Assembly: GCA_002438345.1 (NCBI GenBank)
Contig: DJUJ01000204.1
Coordinates: 2,376 to 10,159, forward strand
Direction: 5' to 3'
DNA: 7,784 nucleotides
Source: Paenibacillus sp. UBA6285
GTDB taxonomy: Bacteria > Bacillota > Bacilli > Paenibacillales > Paenibacillaceae
Part shown: positions 1-5,446 of the stretch, piece after piece
How the letters are laid out: each line of letters starts with the position of its first letter
How positions within the stretch are numbered: position 1 is the stretch's first letter
The notes under the pieces: generated by a model
Databases searched by the model: none
The model's input: only the letters and a program-made list of their open reading frames with translations
Told to the model about the DNA's origin: nothing
Program-made: the position numbers and the translations under genes

Positions 1-137
1 ATATTATGAAGAATAGCCTGCCATTCCTTTAATATTTGTTCCTGCTGATAATCGCGATACATCTCCGTCATTTTTGGTAATACCATGAACATGACTCCGA
101 CAACGATCAGCAGGATCGCTGTAATTTTTTTACTCAT
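1..137 (-). CDS. N-terminal fragment of a probable class D sortase (runs off the window)
   Basis: Only the first 45 codons are inside the window; the rest lies to the left. The visible protein starts MSKKITAILLIVVGVMFMVL, a short basic N-terminus and one hydrophobic helix (about residues 5-20), followed by a charged stretch rich in Tyr, Gln, Glu and Trp (PKMTEMYRDYQQEQILKEWQ). This signal-anchor plus 'PK..E.Y.DYQQ..L..EW' layout is what I associate with the N-terminus of class D sortases of Bacillales, membrane transpeptidases that attach LPXTG-like proteins to the cell wall. The catalytic His, Cys and Arg are outside the window, so the function rests on the anchor region alone. The ATG is chosen because AGGGGGTG lies 9 nt upstream and the frame is closed just above it. 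Another single-pass membrane protein is possible. Confidence 0.55.
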   Translation of the reverse strand, partial: MSKKITAILLIVVGVMFMVLPKMTEMYRDYQQEQILKEWQAILHN

Positions 138-428
138 CTACCCATTCACCCCCTCTTCTTTCCTTGTAAACCCCTTCTCAAAATCTCCCTCCTTGATCTT
201 ATATTTAGTTCCTCTCAACACAAAAACGCCCGACTGCATTAACGATGTTAATTGCGGCCGGACGATCATAAGTCATAGACTCTTAGATTCCTAAACTTTG
301 CGAGCTAACCTTTCGATTAGTGTGCCAAATAGTGTATCAAAATTATGTAATTGTCGTTAGTGCAGATATACCCCAAATAATAGAGTACACAGAAGGTGTC
401 GAAAAATAGTATATAAATACTACAACCA

Positions 429-447
429 ATATATACCATGTATATAT
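429..447. repeat. AT-rich perfect inverted repeat, 8-bp arms
   Basis: ATATATAC and GTATATAT are exact reverse complements around a 3-nt centre CAT. The size and symmetry fit an operator for a dimeric regulator, but AT-rich DNA produces such palindromes easily and no promoter is clearly placed next to it. Function is unknown. Confidence 0.3.
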
Positions 448-572
448 GAATGTCTATTTATGTAAATAAAAAAAGCGAAAGATTTTCATAATATTCAGAA
501 ATTGTTCACAAATTTCAATCGAAATAATTGAAAGTATCCATGATTTTACTTTTTCTAAAGATCCTCTTTATA

Positions 573-601
573 CAGGAACAAGCCGATCGGGCTTGTTCCT
601 G
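573..601. repeat. Orphan strong hairpin, 12-bp stem
   Basis: CAGGAACAAGCC pairs perfectly with GGCTTGTTCCTG around a 5-nt loop GATCG. No T-run follows on either strand, so it is not a standard intrinsic terminator, and no gene ends directly beside it. The left arm can instead pair with a second copy of the right-arm sequence, ATCGGCTTGTT at 616-626, using 577-587. The two structures share bases and exclude each other. If transcribed leftward it would sit in a long leader of the sortase-like gene. It could equally be a decayed, partly duplicated terminator. Confidence 0.5.
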
Positions 602-719
602 CGGTCTGGCACCCAATCGGCTTGTTTTGATACATCTCAAACGATCTTGCTTCTGTTACTAGTGTATCGTCTCTTACTTGGATCTTCCAGCCAGTACATG
701 CCCACAAGCTCAAGATGAA

Positions 720-743
720 AACCCGACCTCATAAGGTCGGGTT
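720..743 (-). terminator. Rho-independent terminator of the 778-1827 gene
   Basis: AACCCGACCT and AGGTCGGGTT form a perfect 10-bp GC-rich stem with a 4-nt loop (CATA). Read on the minus strand the stem is followed by TTTTCATCTT, a short U-tract. It begins 35 nt beyond the stop codon of the minus-strand gene at 778, which is normal placement. Confidence 0.8.
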
Positions 744-777
744 AATTAGGTGGAGGCAAGCTTAACCGTTCATAGGG

Positions 778-1827
778 CTATTTTTTTAGAATCGAAAAAG
801 CTTTTTCCAGGTTCAAATCACCGTACATTTGATCAAACTTTTTCCCGTCGGCCGATTGAGAGTCAAACGGGTTGGATTGAGGTGTTGTAACTACATATAT
901 CATACCGTTTTCCTCAGCAATTGTACCTCCGATTTGACTCTTGTCATCATCGGAAAGCTTATTCCAATCGTTCTGTGCAAAAACAGAGATTGCAATTAAC
1001 GTTTGGGAATCTTTTTTATCCTTCGTTGTGTAATCAAAGTAAACGACATGCTTAGCCGTTGGGTACATGCTGTCGGACTTTTCAGCGCGCACCTTATAGC
1101 TGCCATTCCAGGAAGAAGGAATTTCTACGCTGAAGTTTGCTTCGGAATTTTTGTAAATCGTGCTTTTCACATTGTCCTTAGACGAATTCGATTCATTCTT
1201 TGGCTTTGTAATTTTTTTACCGATCAGTTCCCATTTGCCCTTATTCCATTTCCAGTTGGAAGTAACGTAAGAGGTTGTATCCGAAGCGGTAGTTCCAACT
1301 CTCTCAACACCCTGCAAACCGTGAGTGTCTTTTTTGTTCAGAACAATTGGTTTCAGCTTAATGAAGCCATTTCCCTCCACGCCTATCTTACCTTTGGCAA
1401 TTCCCGGGAGTGAGATTTCTGAAGGCTTGTTGTTTTTTAAAGTGTAAATATGGCTGGTAATATAACCGCCGCTTCCACCTGTATCTGCATTAACCATGAT
1501 GTCAGCGACTTTATCATTGTTAAGATCCTGAATCAGAAGCTCAGGGGAATACCCGCCGTCATTCAGCGAAACAGAAGTCGTTTTCTTCGTCTTCGAATTT
1601 TGAATGACAAGCAGCAAGTCATCATTATATACGTCGCTTTTCTTTTCCTTGTGGCCATAGAGCGTGATGACGTCCGCTTTTTTGTCACCGGTCACGTCGA
1701 CTTGTTTCTGCACCAGCTTGTGCATGTTGGATGGCAGCTTAAAGCTATTATTGCTCGCGGCCATAGCGGTTCCGCTGAGTACGAGCGATGCGATCATAGT
1801 GCTTGTGAGGACTTTTTTGATATTCAT
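778..1827 (-). CDS. Secreted protein with FG-GAP/VCBS-like calcium loops
   Basis: The product has 349 residues. Residues 1-23 are a Sec signal peptide (MNIKK, hydrophobic core, cleavage expected after A-M-A), with no lipobox Cys, so it should be exported or wall-associated. Two Asp-rich loops, DVTGDKKAD (44-52) and DLNNDKVAD (101-109), have the DxDx[DN]G-like spacing of FG-GAP/VCBS calcium-binding blades, and the second is followed by GGSGGY (117-122), typical of this Bacillales family. Residues about 192-203 hold a WKWNKGKWEL motif. A polar linker (207-221) leads to a separate C-terminal domain (about 222-349) beginning NFSVEIPSSW. The longer frame open to 1980 is not used as the start: its extra 51 residues would bury the signal peptide, while the ATG at 1827 has AGTAGGA 6-8 nt upstream. 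It is divergent from the sigma operon and could be a target of it. Exact ligand and role are unknown. Confidence 0.85.
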   Translation of the reverse strand: MNIKKVLTSTMIASLVLSGTAMAASNNSFKLPSNMHKLVQKQVDVTGDKKADVITLYGHKEKKSDVYNDDLLLVIQNSKTKKTTSVSLNDGGYSPELLIQDLNNDKVADIMVNADTGGSGGYITSHIYTLKNNKPSEISLPGIAKGKIGVEGNGFIKLKPIVLNKKDTHGLQGVERVGTTASDTTSYVTSNWKWNKGKWELIGKKITKPKNESNSSKDNVKSTIYKNSEANFSVEIPSSWNGSYKVRAEKSDSMYPTAKHVVYFDYTTKDKKDSQTLIAISVFAQNDWNKLSDDDKSQIGGTIAEENGMIYVVTTPQSNPFDSQSADGKKFDQMYGDLNLEKAFSILKK

Positions 1828-1875
1828 GTTAATTCCTACTTTCTTTTTATGATTTACGAGATGTTTTCTCTTGAT

Positions 1876-1903
1876 ATAGTACAGACGTTGCAACGGGGTT
1901 AAA
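1876..1903 (-). promoter_or_regulatory. Candidate promoter of the FG-GAP-like gene with a palindrome in the spacer
   Basis: Read on the minus strand, TTTAAC (1903-1898) and TACTAT (1881-1876) are separated by 16 nt, a weak sigma-A-like pair about 50 nt before the ATG at 1827. The spacer contains the perfect 10-bp palindrome CGTTGCAACG (1886-1895), where a repressor could block the polymerase. Assigned by eye only. Confidence 0.3.
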
Positions 1904-2063
1904 AAGTTTGTTCGATTGCAATATAATATCTCTAAGATGCATATTAGGAAATACACGAGCAATCGGTCGATCGTTAACATCGTTTTTTCATCAGACTATG
2001 TACGTTGTATATATTCATAATTGTTTTGTTGCCATTCTAATTTAGTATATTCGAATTTTTCTG

Positions 2064-2090
2064 TGTAACGAAACTAGTCTTTTTCGGATA
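2064..2090 (+). promoter_or_regulatory. Candidate autoregulatory ECF-type promoter of the sigma operon
   Basis: TGTAAC (2064-2069) resembles the AAC-containing -35 element of Bacillus ECF promoters, and CGGATA (2085-2090) resembles the CG-containing -10. The 15-nt spacer is one base shorter than usual, and transcription would start only a few bases before the ribosome binding site GAGGAGGTGA (2098-2107). ECF operons commonly drive themselves, which is why this pair is listed. A sigma-A-like alternative, TTGTTT-N16-TAGTAT, lies upstream at about 2022-2049. Confidence 0.35.
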
Positions 2091-2111
2091 TATAGATGAG
2101 GAGGTGAATAA

Positions 2112-2594
2112 ATGCAGGACACAGAAGAGCTCTATCGGGAATATTCCACCCAAGTATATAAGTTCATTTTTAGTTTTTGTCACAATCATTTGATGGCAGA
2201 AGAAATCACCCAAGAAACTTTTTATAGAGCTATAAAGTCCATAGACAAATACGATGGAACCTGCAAAGTATACGTATGGCTTTGTCAGATTGCTAAGCAT
2301 GTTTGGTATCAGGAGCTGGACAAGCAACACAAGAGGAAGTCTAGTGAATTAGAAGACCCTCCTTTTTCTAACTCAAATTCAACAGAATCTCAGTTCATTT
2401 TAGCCCAGGAAAAAATGGATTTATTTAAACGGCTTCATTTACTTGATCCAAATACGAAGGAAGTATTGTTTCTGCGTTTGACTGGAGAATTCAGCTTTCG
2501 AGAAATTGGCGAGATTCTTGGAAGAGATGAAACATGGGCAAGAGTTACCTTTTATCGTGGAAAACAAAAATTAATGAAAGGAAGATCTTCATGA
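2112..2594 (+). CDS. ECF-family RNA polymerase sigma factor
   Basis: The 160-residue product has the two-domain layout and length of an extracytoplasmic-function sigma factor. Sigma-2 spans about residues 5-75, with region 2.2 (AEEITQETFYRAI, 29-41) that contacts core polymerase and region 2.4 around YVWLCQIAKHVWYQELDKQHKR, which would read the -10. A polar linker (76-98) follows. Sigma-4 spans about 100-157, with a helix-turn-helix (EFSFREIGEILGRDETWARVTFYRGKQKL, described here by its ends 126-154) that would read the -35. Regions 1 and 3 are absent, as expected. The start is fixed by a very strong GAGGAGGTGA 5-8 nt upstream of the ATG. Its stop codon overlaps the next gene's start (ATGA), so it is translationally coupled to its anti-sigma factor. 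The exact ECF group and regulon cannot be told from sequence reading. Confidence 0.93.
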   Translation: MQDTEELYREYSTQVYKFIFSFCHNHLMAEEITQETFYRAIKSIDKYDGTCKVYVWLCQIAKHVWYQELDKQHKRKSSELEDPPFSNSNSTESQFILAQEKMDLFKRLHLLDPNTKEVLFLRLTGEFSFREIGEILGRDETWARVTFYRGKQKLMKGRSS

Positions 2595-3199
2595 AATGCG
2601 AGATCATTCAGGATTTATTACCCTCTTATATTGAAAAGCTCACTTCTTTACATAGTAACGAAGAAATTAAAAAACATCTGCAATCCTGTGAAAAATGCCT
2701 TCAGTCCTATAATGAAATGACCGCAACAGCAAATCTAAGCATGCCTATTGTTGATAAAGAGGAGGTTAAGAAACTTAATTATTTTAAAAAGGTGAAAAAG
2801 AAAAATATTAAGACGCTCATCCTTTCCATTTTATCGGTACTCCTACTGGCTACAGCCCTTATTGGACTTTTTGTTATTGGTTTTCCTGTATCTTCTAAAG
2901 ATGTGACCATCGATTATCAGAAGACAAAGAGTCGTTTAGAAGTTCATCTAACTTTGGAAAACGGCAAGGACTTGATATTCTCAGGGAAAACTAAATTTAT
3001 CCGCGATGAAAATAATAATGTGATAGGTTCCGAAACAAGGTATACGCCTAGAGGATTACTTCATAACCCCTTTGATGATGTAGGAAAAAAAGTTATGTTG
3101 GGGGCAGAGATTCATACCAATCTGAATTTTCCAAACAAGCTTATCCTTGAATTCAAAGATAAGACTATAACGTTCATTAATGGTGTTTTGGTGGAATAG
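2591..3199 (+). CDS. Membrane anti-sigma factor with N-terminal zinc finger
   Basis: The 202-residue product is the partner of the upstream sigma factor. Residues 1-45 form a zinc-binding anti-sigma (zf-HC2/ZAS-like) domain: Cys3 in MKCEIIQDLLP and the H-x3-C-x2-C motif H29-L-Q-S-C33-E-K-C36. A lysine-rich stretch (66-74) precedes one transmembrane helix (about 75-98), giving a cytoplasmic N-terminus that holds the sigma factor and an outer domain (99-202) that I do not recognise and that probably senses the signal. The ATG at 2591 is preferred over the in-frame ATG at 2534 because it overlaps the sigma stop by 4 nt (ATGA), has AAAGGAAG upstream, and places Cys3 at the usual distance from the N-terminus. 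Release of the sigma factor would need proteolysis or a conformational change; which is unknown. Confidence 0.9.
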   Translation: MKCEIIQDLLPSYIEKLTSLHSNEEIKKHLQSCEKCLQSYNEMTATANLSMPIVDKEEVKKLNYFKKVKKKNIKTLILSILSVLLLATALIGLFVIGFPVSSKDVTIDYQKTKSRLEVHLTLENGKDLIFSGKTKFIRDENNNVIGSETRYTPRGLLHNPFDDVGKKVMLGAEIHTNLNFPNKLILEFKDKTITFINGVLVE

Positions 3200-3219
3200 A
3201 CTTTGCCGTTAAAACGAAA

Positions 3220-3243
3220 AAAGACACCCATTAAGGTGTCTTT
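3220..3243. terminator. Bidirectional terminator between the sigma operon and the prolyl hydroxylase gene
   Basis: AAAGACACC and GGTGTCTTT form a perfect 9-bp stem with a 6-nt loop. It starts 20 nt after the anti-sigma stop codon. On the minus strand it is followed by a longer T-run (TTTTTTCGTTTT overlapping the stem end), so it also fits as the terminator of the convergent hydroxylase gene, which ends 110 nt away. Confidence 0.8.
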
Positions 3244-3252
3244 CGCTTTATT

Positions 3253-3265
3253 CCATATGGAGACG
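3253..3265 (+). repeat. 13-bp direct repeat, copy 1
   Basis: CCATATGGAGACG occurs here and again exactly at 5059-5071; after one mismatch both copies continue with GT. The two copies bracket the hydroxylase and deaminase-like genes. A single 13-bp match is close to what chance gives in a window of this size, so its meaning is uncertain. Confidence 0.4.
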
Positions 3266-3353
3266 TGTTTTCGATTATAGTAAGTGAGAGCCAAAAAAAT
3301 ACAATCCTTTAGTTCATCTACTTAATGTAATCACTAAATACATGTTCATACAT

Positions 3354-4001
3354 CTAAGATGAGCGAAGGGCTTGTCTTCTCATCCACATCGTTGCAACCC
3401 ACTTTTCGCCTTTGATTACTGGTGTACCTGCATGCAAGGTAAACTCGTTTAATTCATGATTATCGTAAAAATATTCGAAGTAGACCGCCATACCTTTGTT
3501 AGGATACACTGATAAATTAAGCATAGGGAACGCTGTTTCTCCGCCTTCCTCTACATCATTTAAATACATCACAAGCGTACTAATTCGATTATTGCTACTT
3601 GCTCGACTTGTTTGTGTGAAGAAATCATGATGGGGTAGATACTCTTGACCAGGGATATACAGCAGAACTTGCAAGCCATCACCATGCTCGATAGGAATAT
3701 TCATAATTTGAGAGAATCGTTTCTCGATTCTTGTAACCGTGGCGTTTTCCTCACAGAACACACCACTACTCGTTCTAATTTGATTGACCGCACGGTCTTC
3801 GCCTATTCTTGAACGTTGCAATCGTTCCCTAGAATATTCAATTAGCTCATTGCATTCCTCATCGCTAAGCACATTTCCTAGTAAGACAACCAGCGGTTCC
3901 TCATACTTGGCAAGAATTCGAATCTCTCGATCTTCTGTCTTGATCGTATTTCCGACATGATCAAATATCGTCCGTTCTTTGTCTGTCGTATTCCCTATCA
4001 T
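3354..4001 (-). CDS. Prolyl 4-hydroxylase, 2-oxoglutarate/Fe(II) dioxygenase
   Basis: The 215-residue product hydroxylates prolines using O2, 2-oxoglutarate and Fe(II), most likely in the cytoplasm because no signal peptide is present. The iron triad is visible: His124 and Asp126 in PHHDFF, and His190 in TLHAGTPV; Lys200 in KGEKW would bind the 2-oxoglutarate carboxylate. NNRISTLVMYLNDVEEGGET (137-156) is the core strand region of the family. From memory the whole chain, including its N-terminal IFDH.GN.IKTEDREI motif, resembles the B. anthracis prolyl 4-hydroxylase of about 216 residues closely and at full length; that enzyme is structurally known and acts on collagen-like (Gly-Pro-Pro)n peptides. 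The ATG at 4001 has GGGAG 10 nt upstream. It is divergent from the deaminase-like gene and 1.4 kb from a Gly-X-Pro protein that could be a substrate. Confidence 0.93.
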   Translation of the reverse strand: MIGNTTDKERTIFDHVGNTIKTEDREIRILAKYEEPLVVLLGNVLSDEECNELIEYSRERLQRSRIGEDRAVNQIRTSSGVFCEENATVTRIEKRFSQIMNIPIEHGDGLQVLLYIPGQEYLPHHDFFTQTSRASSNNRISTLVMYLNDVEEGGETAFPMLNLSVYPNKGMAVYFEYFYDNHELNEFTLHAGTPVIKGEKWVATMWMRRQALRSS

Positions 4002-4019
4002 CCTTATACAGCTCCCAAG

Positions 4020-4050
4020 TTATAACATCCATCGCAAAAAACATACCATA
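4020..4050 (+). promoter_or_regulatory. Candidate sporulation-type promoter of the deaminase-like gene
   Basis: TTATAAC (4020-4026) and CATACCATA (4042-4050) are 15 nt apart. The second matches the CATANNNTA -10 form used by the mother-cell sigma factors E and K; the first loosely fits a sigma-E -35. Transcription would begin near 4057, about 45 nt before the ATG at 4102. AT-rich DNA often gives such matches. Confidence 0.25.
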
Positions 4051-4066
4051 AAATGGTTTTTTTCGC
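4034..4066. repeat. Imperfect inverted repeat in the divergent intergenic region
   Basis: GCAAAAAAC...ACCAT pairs with ATGGTTTTTTTCGC around an AAA loop, leaving a small bulge. It lies between the divergently transcribed hydroxylase and deaminase-like genes and could be an operator for both or a structured leader. There is no gene ending here for it to terminate. Confidence 0.3.
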
Positions 4067-4101
4067 TCAATTAACTTCAGAACATGTTAGGGAGGTCAAC
4101 A

Positions 4102-5058
4102 ATGGATATCGAATCTCAAAGATTTATTAAAGCCTTGCAAGAGAATCGATTAGATGAATTGAAGAAAATACCAAAATCCGACTTGCATAATCATCAATCG
4201 AGAGGTGCAAACAAGCACGATTTAGAGAAATGGTTAAACGTAAGCATTCCCCCTTTTCAAAAGGTGAGCACATTAGCTGAGATGGATAGCTGGTACAGGA
4301 CTAATATCCAATGGTTGACGCCCACAAAAGAAACCTTTGAGATGAAAATCAGGGGTGCATTTGAAGAAGCTAAGAGAGAAAATCTTCTCGTTTATTGTCT
4401 GAGTATTGGTCCTGGTGATATACAATATTTTGATAACAGCATGGAACAATTCATCGATACTATTGAGTTTTACAGGAGCTCCATCACACCCAATATCACA
4501 TTTATTCCTGAAATATCTATATACAGAAGTGAAAATCTAGAATTGAATCAGCATCAAATCGACACCGTATTAAAATTGCTGAAGATGAAATATTTCAAAT
4601 CCATTGACCTAATTGGAGATGAAAAACTGCCCTCTTCCCAGTTTAGTGATTTGTTTAGAACATGCAAAACACAAGGAATGAATACAAAAACGCATATTGG
4701 GGAATTTACAGAATATCAGAATATTATCAGAGCATTGGTGGAATTAGAGGTGCAAGACATTCAGCATGGCATATCAGCATCTGAAAGTCCTGAACTTATG
4801 GCAATGTTAAATGAAAAAAACATCACGTTACATATATGTCCTACCAGCAATCTGATGCTAGGAAGAATACAAGATTATTCTTTTCCGCAGTTAAGGACAT
4901 TAATAGATCACGGAGTAAAGGTAACGATAAACACAGATGATTTGTTAATATTTGATTCATCTGTCAGTCAAGAATATATGCACTTATATAAGAGTGGCAA
5001 TTTTACAACAGAAGAATTAAACGATATTCGTCTGCACGGGTTAAGCTATGCGACTTGA
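4102..5058 (+). CDS. Adenosine deaminase-like zinc hydrolase
   Basis: The 318-residue product belongs to the adenosine/AMP deaminase branch of the amidohydrolase superfamily. All expected active-site residues can be placed: zinc ligands His29 and His31 (SDLHNHQ), His198 (KTHIGE) and Asp279 (NTDD), catalytic Glu201, and His222 in QHG. CPTSN (246-250) is also typical. It should be cytosolic and hydrolyse an amine from a purine nucleoside or related compound. Two points make plain adenosine deaminase uncertain: the usual TDDP is TDDL here, and the chain ends soon after ELNDIRLHGL, about 15-20 residues earlier than typical enzymes of 330-350 residues. The ATG at 4102 is chosen over the one at 4084 because AGGGAGG (4089-4095) lies 6 nt upstream of it and inside the longer version. 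Confidence 0.85.
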   Translation: MDIESQRFIKALQENRLDELKKIPKSDLHNHQSRGANKHDLEKWLNVSIPPFQKVSTLAEMDSWYRTNIQWLTPTKETFEMKIRGAFEEAKRENLLVYCLSIGPGDIQYFDNSMEQFIDTIEFYRSSITPNITFIPEISIYRSENLELNQHQIDTVLKLLKMKYFKSIDLIGDEKLPSSQFSDLFRTCKTQGMNTKTHIGEFTEYQNIIRALVELEVQDIQHGISASESPELMAMLNEKNITLHICPTSNLMLGRIQDYSFPQLRTLIDHGVKVTINTDDLLIFDSSVSQEYMHLYKSGNFTTEELNDIRLHGLSYAT

Positions 5059-5071
5059 CCATATGGAGACG
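5059..5071 (+). repeat. 13-bp direct repeat, copy 2
   Basis: Second exact copy of CCATATGGAGACG (first at 3253-3265), starting at the base after the deaminase-like stop codon. It sits inside a stem-loop in which CGACTTG (5051-5057) pairs with CGAGTCG (5070-5076), one pair being G-T, so the structure spans the stop codon. No T-run follows, so it is at best a weak terminator. Confidence 0.4.
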
Positions 5072-5124
5072 AGTCGAATGCTTGTCCCAACGAAGATTCA
5101 CTAAAAAATCAGCCCATCGTTCGC

Positions 5125-5346
5125 TTATATCGCATTTTTCATTGATACGTAGATAGCATAACTCTTATTAAAATGAACAAAAACCCTAATATTTCTACAC
5201 CTGAAATCGGCAATAGTCCTCGCGGAAGCAGTGCGCACTCTTTCATTTTGCAGCAAATCCATCTCTCCAAAGAAATCTCCTTTGCTAAAATAGAAAGAAT
5301 CAAGGCTCCTCGGGAGCCTTAATGCATAATCCAGGAAACATTTCAT
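5125..5346 (-). pseudogene. Fossil fragment of a cyclic-nucleotide-binding domain
   Basis: The open frame encodes 73 residues, but only residues about 15-48 (5203-5304) look like a known protein: FYFSKGDFFGEMDLL followed by RVRTASARTIADF, which is the phosphate-binding cassette (GE..LL...R.A.A) of a CNBD. The strands before and after the cassette are missing, the N-terminal part is encoded by a hairpin (5302-5320), and the C-terminal part (residues 49-73) is not CNBD-like. No good ribosome binding site precedes the ATG at 5346. It lies on the same strand as, and just beyond, the 606-residue CNBD protein, and differs in sequence from both of that protein's domains, so it is probably a remnant of a former paralogue rather than a live gene. 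Confidence 0.6.
5302..5320. repeat. Perfect 8-bp hairpin inside the CNBD remnant
   Basis: AAGGCTCC and GGAGCCTT pair exactly around a TCG loop. On the minus strand a loose T-rich stretch (TTGATTCTTTC) follows, so it may be a former terminator whose far side was joined to the CNBD fragment. It marks the point where recognisable CNBD sequence begins. Confidence 0.45.
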
Positions 5347-5388
5347 TCACCGCGAAACTCATTAAGAAAATATTCGATACGCCCATTC

Positions 5389-5413
5389 ACTTATCTCCGC
5401 TCCTACATACAAT
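5389..5413 (+). promoter_or_regulatory. Candidate mother-cell sporulation promoter of the Gly-X-Pro gene
   Basis: CATACAAT (5406-5413) is an exact fit to the known sigma-E -10 form (CATACAmT) and to the CATANNNT form of sigma-K. An AC dinucleotide (5389-5390), the minimal sigma-K -35, lies 15 nt upstream, one base short of the usual spacing. The start of transcription would be near 5420, giving a leader of about 27 nt with the ribosome binding site AAGGAGTGA at 5431-5439. No good sigma-A promoter was seen here. Confidence 0.45.
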
Positions 5414-5446
5414 GTTTTAGCCTATCCATTAAGGAGTGACAAGATC

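Larger units (their letters stand above)
138..777. other. Noncoding interval of 640 bases between the sortase-like gene and the FG-GAP-like gene
   Basis: I see no convincing gene on either strand. The interval is AT-rich from about 300 to 560. From left to right it holds a Shine-Dalgarno plus TTG mini-ORF on the minus strand (146-181), an imperfect inverted repeat GCATTAA/TTAATTGC (236-255), a perfect 8-bp inverted repeat (429-447), an inverted repeat TTTCAAT/ATTGAAA (513-533), a strong orphan hairpin (573-601) with an alternative partner (616-626), and the terminator of the gene to the right (720-743). A weak minus-strand promoter for the sortase-like gene may lie near 195-225 (TATAAG as -10, read on the minus strand, with a poor -35). 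Confidence 0.6.

Noticed and set aside
85..294. Plus-strand open frame of 69 residues
   Set aside because: Overlaps the sortase-like start region in antisense, lacks a ribosome binding site and has no recognisable content beyond a hydrophobic run.
601..720. Possible transposase or coding remnant on the minus strand
   Set aside because: Short translated pieces were read in several frames but none matched a transposase motif or stayed open for a useful length.
1003..1902. Plus-strand open frames (1003-1413, 1450-1902, 1664-1852)
   Set aside because: They are antisense to the well-supported secreted protein, have no ribosome binding sites and encode nothing recognisable.
1828..1980. N-terminal extension of the FG-GAP-like protein to an ATG at 1980
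   Set aside because: It would put 51 residues before a clear signal peptide, has no good ribosome binding site, and runs through the intergenic promoter region.
2037..2330. Minus-strand open frame of 97 residues over the sigma factor
   Set aside because: Antisense shadow of an unambiguous ECF sigma gene.
2534..2590. Upstream ATG at 2534 for the anti-sigma factor
   Set aside because: It lies deep inside the sigma gene without a ribosome binding site; the ATG at 2591 gives the classic ATGA overlap and the usual zinc-finger N-terminus.
4019..4027. Extended -10 (TGTTATAAC on the minus strand) as promoter of the prolyl hydroxylase
   Set aside because: Transcription would start inside the ribosome binding site at 4012-4016, leaving no usable leader.
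4084..4101. ATG at 4084 as start of the deaminase-like gene
   Set aside because: The ribosome binding site AGGGAGG lies inside this extension and serves the ATG at 4102.
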